Of a stretch of DNA of 64,000 nucleotides, positions 18,959 through 27,277 are shown one piece after another. The notes beneath the pieces are model-generated. The model searched no databases and was not told the DNA's origin. It saw only the letters and a list, made by a program, of their open reading frames with translations. Source of the DNA: an uncultured Rhodospirillaceae bacterium (GTDB taxonomy: Bacteria; Pseudomonadota; Alphaproteobacteria; Reyranellales; Reyranellaceae); the NCBI GenBank assembly GCA_945952105.1, contig CAMFGZ010000010.1, positions 62,001-126,000 on the forward strand. Direction: 5' to 3'. Position numbers and translations under genes: made by a program. Numbering within the stretch: position 1 is the stretch's first letter; each line of letters begins with the position of its first letter.

Positions 18959-20269
18959 ATGGCGAAGGACCATTTCCATCTCGCCTGGTTCCTGTCGCAG
19001 GGTTACGGCCCCAAGGCTTGGCGCTCGATGTGGCCGGGTACCGAATACGACAAGCATCGCTGGATGATGCCCGACATCTTCGTCGACCTCGCCAAGGGCC
19101 TTGAGCGGGGCTGCTTCGACTACATGATCATCGAGGACTCCTCGATGGTGCCCTACACCTACAAGGGCAACCACGACACCTATCTCAAGTATGGTGCCAG
19201 CACGCCCAAGCTCGATCCCGCCGTCCTGGTGCCTTGGTTGGCGATGGCGACGAAGCATCTCGGCCTCGTGCCGACGCTGTCGACATCGGAGTATCCGCCG
19301 TACCTCCTGGCGCGCCTCGTCAACTCGCTGGACCATGTCACCGAGGGCCGCATCGGCTGGAACTGCGTCACCGGCAGCAATGATGGCGCCGCCGAGAATT
19401 ATGGCCATGTCGGCCAGCGGCCGCACGACGAGCGCTACGACGTCGCCGATGAATTCGCCGACGTCGTCACCAGGCTGTGGGAAGCCTGGGACGCCGACGC
19501 GGTCGTGCTCGACCGGGAGACGCCGATGTTCGCCGACGGCAAGAAGGTCCGTCCCATCAACCACGAGGGCAAGTACTTCAAGGTGCGCGGGCCGATCAAC
19601 GCGCCGCGCTCGCCGCAGGGAAGGGTGCCGATCTGCCAGGCCGGCGGCTCGGCGCGTGGGCAGGCCTTCGCGTCCAGATGGGCCGACACGATCATCACCA
19701 ATGCCGTCTCCGTCGAAGGCATGAAGAGCTTCCGCGAGGACATCCGCCGCCAGGCCGTGGGCTGGGGCCGCAATCCCAACGACATCAAGGTGTTGTTTCT
19801 CGCCTATCCGATCGTCGACACGACGATGGAAGCCGCTCGCGAACGCCGCCGGCTCGAGCAGGAGGATTTCGGCAAGCATCTCGACCTGCAGCTCTCGGGC
19901 ATGTCGCGTCTCACCAACATCGACTTCGCGCAGTTCGATCCTGACGAGCCGCTGCCGGAGCATCTCCGGACCAACGGCCACCAGTCCTCGCTCGCCAAGT
20001 GGATCGGCAAGACCCCGCGCTCGCTGGCGAGCGGGATCAACAGCCGGCAGGGCATCGACATGGTGGGGACGCCCGATCATGTCGCGGGCCTGATGGAGGA
20101 GATCATGCAGGAGGTGGGCGGCGACGGCTTCCTGCTTTTCAACGCCCACTTCGACCGTCGCTACGTCATGGAGATCTGTGACGGTCTCGTGCCCGAGTTG
20201 CAGCGCCGCGGGCTGACCCGCAAGGCCTATGCCCACAAGCATTTGCGCGACAATCTGATGGAGTTCTAG
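18959..20269 (+). CDS. LLM-class flavin-dependent monooxygenase, NtaA/SnaA/DszA type (copy 2)
   Basis: 436 residues from the ATG at 18959, 2 bp after the last DUF1028 stop. It aligns with copy 1 (6139-7446) along its whole length, with long identical stretches such as LEAWDADAVVLDRETP-type segments, EGKYFKVRGPINAPRSPQGR, VEMARER-type helices and TRKAYAHKHLRDNL. It has the same flavin-site motif, GRIGWNCVTGSNDG. Differences cluster near the N-terminus and around residues 325-375, so the two enzymes may act on different substrates or stereoisomers. It needs FMNH2 from a reductase not found in the cluster. It closes the plus arm, mirroring copy 1 at the end of the minus arm. Confidence 0.92.
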   Translation: MAKDHFHLAWFLSQGYGPKAWRSMWPGTEYDKHRWMMPDIFVDLAKGLERGCFDYMIIEDSSMVPYTYKGNHDTYLKYGASTPKLDPAVLVPWLAMATKHLGLVPTLSTSEYPPYLLARLVNSLDHVTEGRIGWNCVTGSNDGAAENYGHVGQRPHDERYDVADEFADVVTRLWEAWDADAVVLDRETPMFADGKKVRPINHEGKYFKVRGPINAPRSPQGRVPICQAGGSARGQAFASRWADTIITNAVSVEGMKSFREDIRRQAVGWGRNPNDIKVLFLAYPIVDTTMEAARERRRLEQEDFGKHLDLQLSGMSRLTNIDFAQFDPDEPLPEHLRTNGHQSSLAKWIGKTPRSLASGINSRQGIDMVGTPDHVAGLMEEIMQEVGGDGFLLFNAHFDRRYVMEICDGLVPELQRRGLTRKAYAHKHLRDNLMEF

Positions 20270-20667
20270 CCTGGCGGCTTTTGCCGCTTATGGCACCTGG
20301 GAAGGCGTCATACTTTAGGAACCCAGCTAAGGACTTGCCGGATCGCCGGCCACGATGCGCGTTGGCCGTTCTCAAGCACCTCCACGGCACTAGCGTCGGA
20401 GACTTTCGGCCAGAAGAGATGATTTTGATCAAACCGCCGCCTATGACGCAAGTGGAGGCTGACCGTGCGCCGCCGGTGTCTATGGCCGCGAGCGGTTGGC
20501 TTGGGAGGCAGTCGCGCGCGAGGCGGTCTCAGGCCGGGACAGAGAAATCTCAAGGCGGAACAGGGAGCCGGCCCGGCCAGTAGGTTCCCAATAATATCAC
20601 GAAAGGCTCCGAAGATGCAGCGCGCCCTTGGTGGGGCACAGGCCCTCGGCGCCATACACGGAACCGC
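20270..20667. other. Intergenic region after the monooxygenase gene; no gene recognised
   Basis: This 398-bp gap lies between the convergent monooxygenase (plus) and fpr remnant (minus). Apart from a short hairpin at its start, I see no supported gene. The 100-115-residue ORFs across it have no recognisable family pattern, and the region may be decayed sequence next to the mobile-element scar. Confidence 0.4.
20273..20287 (+). terminator. Possible short terminator hairpin after the plus arm
   Basis: A GCGGC-TTTT-GCCGC stem-loop begins 4 bp after the monooxygenase stop codon. The stem is only 5 bp and the following run is TTATGG, a weak T-tract, so this is a modest candidate. Confidence 0.3.
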
Positions 20668-21357
20668 TTACTCGACGAAGGCCTTTTCGACGACGAACTG
20701 GCCGGGGGTGGTGGTGCTGCCCTCGGTGAGGCCCATGCCTTCGAGCAGGGCGCGGGTGTCGGCCAGCATCTGGACGGACCCGCAGAGCATGAAGCGATCG
20801 GTCTCGCGGGCCATCGGCGGCAGGCCGACATCCTTCGCCAGGGTGCCGTTCTCGATCAGGTGGGAGATGCGGCCGCGATACTTGAAGGGCTCGCGGGTGA
20901 CGGTCGGGTAGTAGACGAGCTTGTCGCGCACCATGTCGCCCAGGATCTCGTCGGCCGGCAGCTCGTCGGCCAAGGCCGAGCGGTAGGCGAGGTCGCGCAC
21001 GTGGCGGCAGCCATGGACCAGGATCACCTTCTCGTAGCGCTCGTAGACGTCCGGATCGCGCACGATCGACAGGAACGGGGCGAGGCCGGTGCCGGTGCCC
21101 AGCAGGTAGAGGTTGCGGCCGGGGGTGAGGCTGTCGAGCAGCAGCGTGCCGGTGGCCTTGGCGCCGACCAGCACCGGATCGCCCGGCGCCAGGTCCTTGA
21201 GGCGCGAGGTGAGCTTCCCGTCGGGGACTTTGATGGAGAAGAACTCCAGCTCGTCGACATAGTGTGCGCTGGCGATGGAGTAGGCCCGCAGCACCGGCTT
21301 GCCCTCGACCTTGAGGCCGATCATGGCGACAAGCGCGTTGCGCTCCTGCAGCGCCAT
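20668..21357 (-). pseudogene. fpr: Ferredoxin-NADP+ reductase missing its N-terminus
   Basis: The frame is clearly Fpr from MIGLKVEGKPVLRAYSIASA (with the FAD-binding RAYS motif) through LLGTGTGLAPFLSIVRDP (NADP site) to the canonical end GQFVVEKAFVE. Fpr normally has about 40 residues before this point (the HHWTDTLFSF-type strand region). Here those are replaced by about 12 unrelated residues (MMALQERNALVA) that read into the integrase remnant, so the promoter and 5' end are gone. FAD binding and stability would probably be impaired. It is likely a pseudogene, although a 230-residue frame remains open. Confidence 0.75.
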
Positions 21358-22060
21358 CACGTCAAGGATATGCTGGCGAAGAAAGCGGCCACGCCGACGG
21401 CGGCCAATAACTGGCCGAAGCGCATGAGGCAGCTGATGGCGCTGGCGATCGACGTGGGAATGCGCGGCGACGATCCGACAATCGGCGTGAAGCCGCTGCC
21501 GATTCGGTCGCTAGGCCATCCAGTCTGGACGGCTGAGCACATCGCGGCGTTTCGCAAACGGCATCCATCGGGCTCGCGCGCGAGGCTCGCGATGGAAATG
21601 GCGTTGTGCACCCTGCAGCGGCGCGGCGACCTGGTTCGCATGGGGCGTCAGCACCTCCAGGGCGGCGTACTGATGATCAGGCAGGAGAAGACTGGGACGG
21701 TCATAGAGATCCCGGTTCTGCCCGAGCTGCAAGCTGAGCTGGATCAGTTGCCGGCCGGGCAAATGACGTTCCTGATGACGGGGCAGGGTAAGGCCTTCAC
21801 GTCGGCCGGGTTCGGCAACCTGTCAGCGAGTGGGCGATCGAGGCGGGCTTGCCGACGCGCTTCAATACCCACGGTCTCCGCAAAGCGGGCGCGACGAGGG
21901 GGCAGAGTCCGGTTGGACTGATCACGAAATCATGGCTTGGGGTGGCTGGAAGTCGATCAGCGAGGTCCAGCGCTACACTCGCAGCATCAACCGTCGCCGG
22001 CTGGCTGAAGGTGCTGTGCATACGCTCACAGCGAGAACGAACAGTGGCAAACCCAGGTAG
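21344..22060 (+). pseudogene. Tyrosine-recombinase integrase remnant (5'-truncated, frameshifted)
   Basis: The reading begins abruptly at the fpr junction with LQRHHVKDMLAKKAATPTAA, a core-binding segment of a phage/island integrase. The catalytic domain follows: ALCTLQRRGDLVRMG (first Arg) and, after one shift near 21825, THGLRKAGATRG (His-x-x-Arg). After a second shift near 21900 it resumes GWTDHEIMAWGGWKSISEVQ and RYTRS (Tyr) to a stop at 22060. At least two frameshifts and loss of the N-terminus make it non-functional. Its 3' end lies 55 bp from the tRNA gene, the usual place for an island integrase. Confidence 0.8.
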
Positions 22061-22069
22061 GGTTTGCCA
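22045..22069 (+). terminator. Strong stem-loop at the end of the integrase remnant
   Basis: TGGCAAACCC and GGGTTTGCCA form a perfect 10-bp stem with a 5-nt loop (AGGTA), followed by AATTTC. It overlaps the integrase stop codon at 22058-22060. The geometry fits an intrinsic terminator, though the T-run is short. It could also be part of an attachment region. Confidence 0.5.
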
Positions 22070-22115
22070 AATTTCGGAGTGTAAGTATCTGAAATGACTG
22101 CGAATTTCAAGTCGG

Positions 22116-22191
22116 TGGTAGGCCCGGCAGGATTCGAACCTGCGACATAACCGTTATGAGCGGCTCGTTCTAACCGCTGAACTACGGGCCC
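22116..22191 (-). tRNA. tRNA with CAU anticodon, probably tRNA-Ile2 (or Met)
   Basis: The 76-nt cloverleaf folds completely. The acceptor stem is GGGCCCG/CGGGCCT (one G-U pair), the D arm GTTC/GAAC, the anticodon stem AGCCG/CGGTT with loop CTCATAA, the T arm GCAGG-TTCGAAT-CCTGC, and a CCA end is encoded. The anticodon CAU is used by initiator Met, elongator Met and the lysidine-modified Ile2 tRNA. The acceptor G1-U72 pair and GGGCCCG start look more like Ile2. Its 3' end faces the integrase remnant. A TATAAG hexamer at 22235-22240 (minus) could be its -10. Confidence 0.93.
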
Positions 22192-22246
22192 CCGCAACCG
22201 GCCGGGTCGCGCCCCGGGAGAAACGAGGCCCGACCTTATAGCGCTG

Positions 22247-22954
22247 TTATTCGGCGGGCGGCACGAACATATATCCGACGCCGCGCACGGTGCGGATCAC
22301 CGTCGGCTTGTCGGGCGCGGGCTCGATCTTGCGGCGGATGCGCGTGATCCGGAGGTCGATCGCGCGGTCGAACGGGTCGCGGGCGCGGTGACTCGTCGTC
22401 TCGAGCAGCCAGTCGCGCGACAGCGGCCGATTGGGGTTCTCGGCGAAGGTCTTCAGGATGTCGAATTCGCCCGAGGTCAGCGGCACGTCGGTATTCTCGG
22501 CGTCGACGAGCTGGCGCTTGGACAGGTCGAGCATGTGGCCGCCCATCCGTACGCGCTCCAGGCGCGAGGGGGTTGCCTTGTTCACCGACCGCCGCAGCAC
22601 GCTCTTGCAGCGGGCGAGCAGTTCGCGGGGCTCGTAGGGCTTGGCCACGTAGTCGTCGGCGCCGCTTTCCAGTCCCAGCACCTTGTCGACCGGGTCGGCC
22701 GAGGCCGTCAGCATGATGATGCCCACGCGGGTGCTCGTCTCGCGCAGCCAGCGAGCCAGGGCGAAGCCATCCTCCGGCCCGGGAAGCTGCACGTCGAGCA
22801 GGACGAGGTCGGGCATGGCGCGCGAAATCTGCCGGCGCATCTGGTTACCGTTCTCGACGGCGGTGACCTTAAGGTCGTGGTTCGTGAGATAGGCCTCTGC
22901 GGCCTTGCGCTGGAACGCGTCGTCCTCGACCAGCAAAATCGACGGTTGCTGCAT
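22247..22954 (-). CDS. OmpR/PhoB-family response regulator
   Basis: 235 residues from the ATG at 22954 (MQQPSILLVEDDAF); a TTG at 23008 is less likely. The receiver domain has acidic pocket EDD (10-12), phospho-acceptor Asp54 (DLVLLDVQLPG), a conserved Thr (IIMLTASAD) and Lys (VAKPYEP). The C-terminal winged helix has PLTSGEFDILKTFAENPNRP and RITRIRRKIEP ending RTVRGVGYMFVP. It is divergent from the hybrid kinase gene and is probably the output of that phosphorelay. Confidence 0.94.
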   Translation of the reverse strand: MQQPSILLVEDDAFQRKAAEAYLTNHDLKVTAVENGNQMRRQISRAMPDLVLLDVQLPGPEDGFALARWLRETSTRVGIIMLTASADPVDKVLGLESGADDYVAKPYEPRELLARCKSVLRRSVNKATPSRLERVRMGGHMLDLSKRQLVDAENTDVPLTSGEFDILKTFAENPNRPLSRDWLLETTSHRARDPFDRAIDLRITRIRRKIEPAPDKPTVIRTVRGVGYMFVPPAE

Positions 22955-23068
22955 GATTTTACCAAAATGAATGAACTCTAATGCCTTCAAAATAACACTA
23001 TTTCTCAATCAATTATATCGCTTTCTTGAGATTTTTGATACGATTGGGCTGCCCTTGAGGAGCCCGCA
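22955..23068. promoter_or_regulatory. AT-rich divergent promoter region of the two-component genes
   Basis: This 114-bp gap is markedly AT-rich against its surroundings. On the minus strand a perfect TATAAT lies at 23017-23012, suited to the regulator gene, but no good -35 pairs with it. On the plus strand GAGGAG sits 8 bp before the kinase ATG. The exact promoters are not resolved. Confidence 0.4.
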
Positions 23069-25186
23069 ATGTCGATCGTCGCCGCTCATGCGCCCGTCGC
23101 CGGCACGGACGCGATGCCGGACGATGCACAGGCGGCCGCCCGGCAGGACGGGTTTGTGCGGGCGGAGCTCGTGCGGCGCCTGTTCGAGGGCTCCGCGCCC
23201 TCCCGCTATTTTGCCTTCGTCCTGTGGCCGGTGATCGCCGCCATCTACTGGCGCCAGATCAACCCGATCGAACTGGCCGGGCCTTTCGTCGCCTATCTAC
23301 TTGTCACCCTCGGCTTCGACCTACTACGTCACAACTTTGCCCGCGCCCGGGCGGACGACCGGCAGGCGCTGCGCTGGGGCTGGTGGTTCGCGGGCTTCTC
23401 TTTCCTGGGCGGCGCCTGTTGGGGATGGGCAGGCTTCCTGCTGGCCTCGAAAGACTTCGAACTCCAGCGCATGCTGCTGGGACTCGTCCTGCTGGCCACC
23501 GTCACCACGGCCGTTCCCATCCGCTCCGCGCATCCGCCGACCTTCTACGCCTTCGCCGTCGCGACCGCGGCGCCGCTCCTGCTCGTGCTGATCGCCTCGG
23601 GCGGGCCGTTCTACCAGCTCGTCGGCATCGCCGGCGCCGCCTATGTCGGCCACCTGATGGCCTATGTGCGCGACGTGCACCGCTGGCAGTACGACAACAT
23701 TGCGCTCGCCTACGAGAAGGAAGATCTCGCGCGCCGCCTGCAGGTCGCCTATGACGCGGCGCTGGCGGCTCAGCGCGAGGCGGAGGAGGCCAACCAGGCC
23801 AAGTCGACCTTCCTGGCCACCATGAGCCATGAGATCCGCACGCCGATGAACGGCGTGCTGGGCATGATCGACGTCCTGGAGCGGACGCCGCTGTCGGCGG
23901 AGCAGCGGGACCAGCTGGGCACGGTGCGCTACTCGGCGGCGTCGCTGTTGCGGATCATCGACGACATCCTCGACTTCTCCAAGATCGAGGCGGGCCATCT
24001 CGATCTGGAGCGGATCGAGTTTTCGACCGTCGAGCTAGTCGAAGGCGTGGCCGAAGCGCTGGCGACGCAGGCCGCCGCCAGAGGGCTCGTCCTCTCGGCC
24101 TTCGTGGCGCCCGACGTGCCGGAACGCGCCATCGGCGATCCGCTTCGCCTGCAGCAGATCCTGTTCAACCTGCTGGGCAATGCTCTCAAGTTCACCGGGC
24201 AGGGCTCTGTACGCCTCATCCTCGAACGCGCGGCGGACGACAGGTCGGAGGGGCTCGCGCTCCGCATCAGGGTCGCCGACACCGGCATCGGCCTGACGGC
24301 GGCCCAGCGTGACCGGCTGTTCCAGCCCTTCGTGCAGGCCGACAGTTCGACGACGCGCCGCTTCGGCGGCACCGGGCTCGGCCTGTCGATCGTGCGACGT
24401 CTGGCGGAGGCGATGCAGGGTGGCGTGGCGGTCGAGAGCGACCCGGGCGTCGGATCCACCTTCGTCGTCGACGTGATGCTGGCTGCCGCGCCGGCCAGGC
24501 TGGCTCCCTCCGACCTGCCGCTGGCAGGCCTCTCGCTCGTACTGTCGCTGCCGGATCCGGAAGAGGGCGCCGCGTTCGCCCGCTACCTGCGCGATGCCGG
24601 CGCCGAGGTCGATGTCGTGATATCGAACATGGCGGCGGTGGGTGTCGAGAGGACCGGCATCCGGCTCGCCCTTGCCGACCTCCCGCGGCCTTGGCGCTGC
24701 AATGGGCTGGTGCGGGCCATCGCCCAAGCCACCGGACGCCCAGCGGCCTCTGTCCTCCGGCCCGCCGCGCCTGCGCCCGCCCGCCGACTGCAGGGACGTG
24801 TCCTCGTGGTCGACGACAATTCGGTCAATCGCAGGATTATCGCGCGACAGCTCGAACTCGCCGGCGCCTCGACGGACGTGGCCGCCAGCGGCGCGGAGGC
24901 GCTCGAATTGCTGCGCGCTGGCCCCTACGACCTCGTGCTGGCCGATCTGCAGATGCCCGACATGGACGGTTTCGAGATGGCGCGACGGATCCGGGCCGGC
25001 GAAGCGGCGGACGGCCGCGCTCGCCTGCCGATCCTCGCCATCACCGCCAGTACGCTCGAGGACGAGGAGCATCGCAGCCGCGCGGCCGGCATGGATGGCT
25101 TCATCACCAAGCCCGTCTCCATCGAGCAGTTGCGCGCCACGCTCGACGTGTGGCTGGCGCAAGCGCCGCGCGAGCGGGCGGCATGA
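23069..25186 (+). CDS. Hybrid sensor histidine kinase/response regulator, membrane-bound
   Basis: 705 residues; ATG at 23069 after GAGGAG. Residues about 45-215 hold roughly six hydrophobic helices with little periplasmic sequence, suggesting sensing within the membrane. A short coiled linker leads to HisKA ([19 protein letters not shown], phospho-His254). HATPase_c follows, with [12 protein letters not shown] (N box), VADTGIGL (G1) and [11 protein letters not shown] (G2). A degenerate middle region precedes the C-terminal receiver ([12 protein letters not shown], Asp626 in [13 protein letters not shown], Lys in FITKPVS). It overlaps the Hpt gene by 4 bp, so His-Asp-His-Asp transfer is likely. 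The signal is unknown. Confidence 0.93.
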   Translation: MSIVAAHAPVAGTDAMPDDAQAAARQDGFVRAELVRRLFEGSAPSRYFAFVLWPVIAAIYWRQINPIELAGPFVAYLLVTLGFDLLRHNFARARADDRQALRWGWWFAGFSFLGGACWGWAGFLLASKDFELQRMLLGLVLLATVTTAVPIRSAHPPTFYAFAVATAAPLLLVLIASGGPFYQLVGIAGAAYVGHLMAYVRDVHRWQYDNIALAYEKEDLARRLQVAYDAALAAQREAEEANQAKSTFLATMSHEIRTPMNGVLGMIDVLERTPLSAEQRDQLGTVRYSAASLLRIIDDILDFSKIEAGHLDLERIEFSTVELVEGVAEALATQAAARGLVLSAFVAPDVPERAIGDPLRLQQILFNLLGNALKFTGQGSVRLILERAADDRSEGLALRIRVADTGIGLTAAQRDRLFQPFVQADSSTTRRFGGTGLGLSIVRRLAEAMQGGVAVESDPGVGSTFVVDVMLAAAPARLAPSDLPLAGLSLVLSLPDPEEGAAFARYLRDAGAEVDVVISNMAAVGVERTGIRLALADLPRPWRCNGLVRAIAQATGRPAASVLRPAAPAPARRLQGRVLVVDDNSVNRRIIARQLELAGASTDVAASGAEALELLRAGPYDLVLADLQMPDMDGFEMARRIRAGEAADGRARLPILAITASTLEDEEHRSRAAGMDGFITKPVSIEQLRATLDVWLAQAPRERAA

Positions 25187-25506
25187 GCCGGGCCTACGAT
25201 CGCGGCAGGCTCGTCGAGCTGTTCGGCGAGGACGCATCCACGGTGGCGGAGGTCGAGCGTGAGTTCCTCGACACGGCGCGGGACGCGGCCCTCGAGATTC
25301 GCGGCACGGACGATTTCGAGCGGATCGCGAAGGCGGCGCATCGGGTGAAGGGCGCGTCGGGCATGATCGGGGCGGATGCCCTGGGCCGGGTCGCGGCCGC
25401 CGTGGAGCACGCCGCCAGGGCGCGCGACCTCGCTGCCGTGCGCGCCCTCAACACGAGTTTCAGCGACGAGGTGGCGAAGGTCGCCTCGCAGGTTGCCGCG
25501 GCCTGA
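25183..25506 (+). CDS. Hpt-domain histidine phosphotransfer protein
   Basis: 107 residues, with the ATG overlapping the hybrid kinase stop. It is a single all-helical Hpt domain with the motif [17 protein letters not shown], the phospho-accepting His being residue 53. It should relay phosphate from the kinase's own receiver (Asp626) to a response regulator, most simply the divergent OmpR-type protein. No membrane or DNA-binding segment is present. Confidence 0.88.
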   Translation: MSRAYDRGRLVELFGEDASTVAEVEREFLDTARDAALEIRGTDDFERIAKAAHRVKGASGMIGADALGRVAAAVEHAARARDLAAVRALNTSFSDEVAKVASQVAAA

Positions 25507-26397
25507 TCAGCGGCGCGGCCTCAGCATCACCGTCGCGGAGTAGGAGAGAAGGGCCCGGCCATTCTGCTCCAGCAGCCCGCGCAGGAAGGCGATCGACTTG
25601 CCCTGCTTGGGCACCTCGACGCGTGTGAGGAGCGGCGCGGAGATGTCGCCGGCGGACAGGAACTCGGCGGCGAAGGAGACGGTGGTCGGTGCGAGGTCGC
25701 TCGCCATCGCCGCGGCGCGCGTGATGGCTGTGTCGGCGAAGCTCATCATGTAGCCGCCGTGCAGCGCGCCGCCGGAATTGCACATGCGTGCCAGGGTCGG
25801 CTGCACCAGCGAAGCGCCGTCGGGCTCCTTGCGCACGAAGGCCGGACCGACATGCGTGGAATAGGCGCTGGCCTTGAAGGGCTCGAAACCCTCCGGCACG
25901 ACCTGCGGCGGCAGGGCAACGCGCGACGGGGCCTGCTCTTCCTTGCGCGCCATCGCCTTGGCGCGCGCCACGTGGCGGCACACGCCCGACCATAGCGCGA
26001 TGGTACGGCCTTCCTGCGTGATGGAGCCGCGCGCAAAGGCGAGCCGCCCCGTGACCTGCAGAGGCTCGCCGCGTGCCTCCAGCGGCGGCCCGATGACCGC
26101 GCCGTTCAGGAACTCGACGGCGATGCTCACGGTCATCGCGAACGAGCTGTTGGTTCCACCATCCGCCGCGCGGCCGGCCACCAGGCACAACGCATAGTCG
26201 GCGAAGGTCAGGATGCCGCCGCCATGCACGCCGCCCATGTAGTTGCCGTGACGCGGCAGCGTGGGCAGCACGCAATGCACCGTATTGGCCTTCCGGGCAT
26301 CGCCCTGGATGTCGAAATAGAACGGTCCGACATGGTCCTCGAACGGATCCGGCGGCACGAACACGGTGTAGCGGGAGAGGTCGATCGTATCGGGCAT
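25507..26397 (-). CDS. Double-hotdog acyl-CoA thioesterase (PaaI-like)
   Basis: 296 residues from the ATG at 26397 (MPDTIDLSRYTVFVP). It contains two hotdog repeats. The first has NYMGGVHGGGILTFADYALC near residue 60-80 and the second GGALHGGYMMSFADTAI near residue 215-232; both match the PaaI HGG-x(4-6)-D core. A tail PKQGKSIAFLRGLL and ALLSYSATVMLR completes the second fold. It probably hydrolyses acyl-CoA thioesters. It is divergent from the enoyl-CoA hydratase gene (78 bp apart), which fits a shared acyl-CoA pathway. Confidence 0.87.
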   Translation of the reverse strand: MPDTIDLSRYTVFVPPDPFEDHVGPFYFDIQGDARKANTVHCVLPTLPRHGNYMGGVHGGGILTFADYALCLVAGRAADGGTNSSFAMTVSIAVEFLNGAVIGPPLEARGEPLQVTGRLAFARGSITQEGRTIALWSGVCRHVARAKAMARKEEQAPSRVALPPQVVPEGFEPFKASAYSTHVGPAFVRKEPDGASLVQPTLARMCNSGGALHGGYMMSFADTAITRAAAMASDLAPTTVSFAAEFLSAGDISAPLLTRVEVPKQGKSIAFLRGLLEQNGRALLSYSATVMLRPRR

Positions 26398-26475
26398 TGG
26401 CTCTTGTGAAGCGTCGTTGGCGGGTTCTAATAGGGGAGAATCGGCCAATCACAAAGACCCACGGAGCGAAACGTC

Positions 26476-27261
26476 ATGGCGGAAGCGGCGCACAAGATCG
26501 AGGTCCGTCGCGACAAGCGCGATGCCGGCACGGTGGCCCATCTCGTGTTCGACAATGCCCGACGCCTCAACGTCCTGAACCCGTCGGCGCTGCACGATCT
26601 CACCGCGACCTTCCATGCCCTCTCGACCGAGGAAGACCTGCGCGTCGTCGTTTTTTCGGGCGCCGGCGGCCGCGCCTTCATCGGCGGTGCCGACATCAAC
26701 CACATGGCCGGCATGCGCACCTCCGAGGACGGCCGCACCTTCATCACCATGGTCCACAAGCTCTGCCAGTCGATCCGCGACTGCCCGGTGCCGGTGATCT
26801 GCCGCCTGGAGGGCTACACGCTTGGTGCCGGTCTCGAAGTGGCGGCGGCCTGCGATCTGCGCATCGCCACCGACACGGCGCATTTCGGCATGCCCGAGGT
26901 CAAGGTGGGCATTCCCTCGGTGGTCGAGGCAGCGTTGTTGCCGCGGCTGATCGGGTGGGGCCGCACCTCGTGGATGCTGCTCACCGGCGAGAACATCGAC
27001 TCTCGCAAAGCCGAGGCCTGGGGCATGGTCGAGGAGGTCGTCGAGACGGCTAAGATCGATGCGGCGATCGAGCGCTGCGTGCATTCGATCGTCGACGCGA
27101 CGCCGCTCGCCGTGCGCGCGCAGAAGCGCCTGATGCGGCGCTGGGAGCGGCTGCCGCTCGACGAGGCGGTACAGGCCGGCATCGACTCCTTCGCCCAGTC
27201 GGTCGCCGAGGGCGAGCACATCGAGCGCATGGGCGCCTTCGTCAATCGCAAGAAGAAGTAG
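26476..27261 (+). CDS. Enoyl-CoA hydratase/isomerase family protein
   Basis: 261 residues of the crotonase fold. The oxyanion-hole segments are visible (SGAGGRAFIGGADINHMAGM and RLEGYTLGAGLEVAAACDLR), followed by PEVKVGIPSVVEAALLPRLI. The catalytic Glu expected near PEVKVGIPSV is in place for one of the two crotonase positions. Substrate specificity cannot be read. It is followed 16 bp later by the AtuA-family gene, suggesting joint action in terpene-, leucine- or branched-acid-type catabolism. Confidence 0.92.
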   Translation: MAEAAHKIEVRRDKRDAGTVAHLVFDNARRLNVLNPSALHDLTATFHALSTEEDLRVVVFSGAGGRAFIGGADINHMAGMRTSEDGRTFITMVHKLCQSIRDCPVPVICRLEGYTLGAGLEVAAACDLRIATDTAHFGMPEVKVGIPSVVEAALLPRLIGWGRTSWMLLTGENIDSRKAEAWGMVEEVVETAKIDAAIERCVHSIVDATPLAVRAQKRLMRRWERLPLDEAVQAGIDSFAQSVAEGEHIERMGAFVNRKKK

Positions 27262-27277
27262 GACCGGGAGCCTTGCC

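Noticed and set aside
20860..21343. ORF on the plus strand leading into the integrase
   Set aside because: Before about 21344 it is the antisense of fpr; only the part after the junction is integrase-like.
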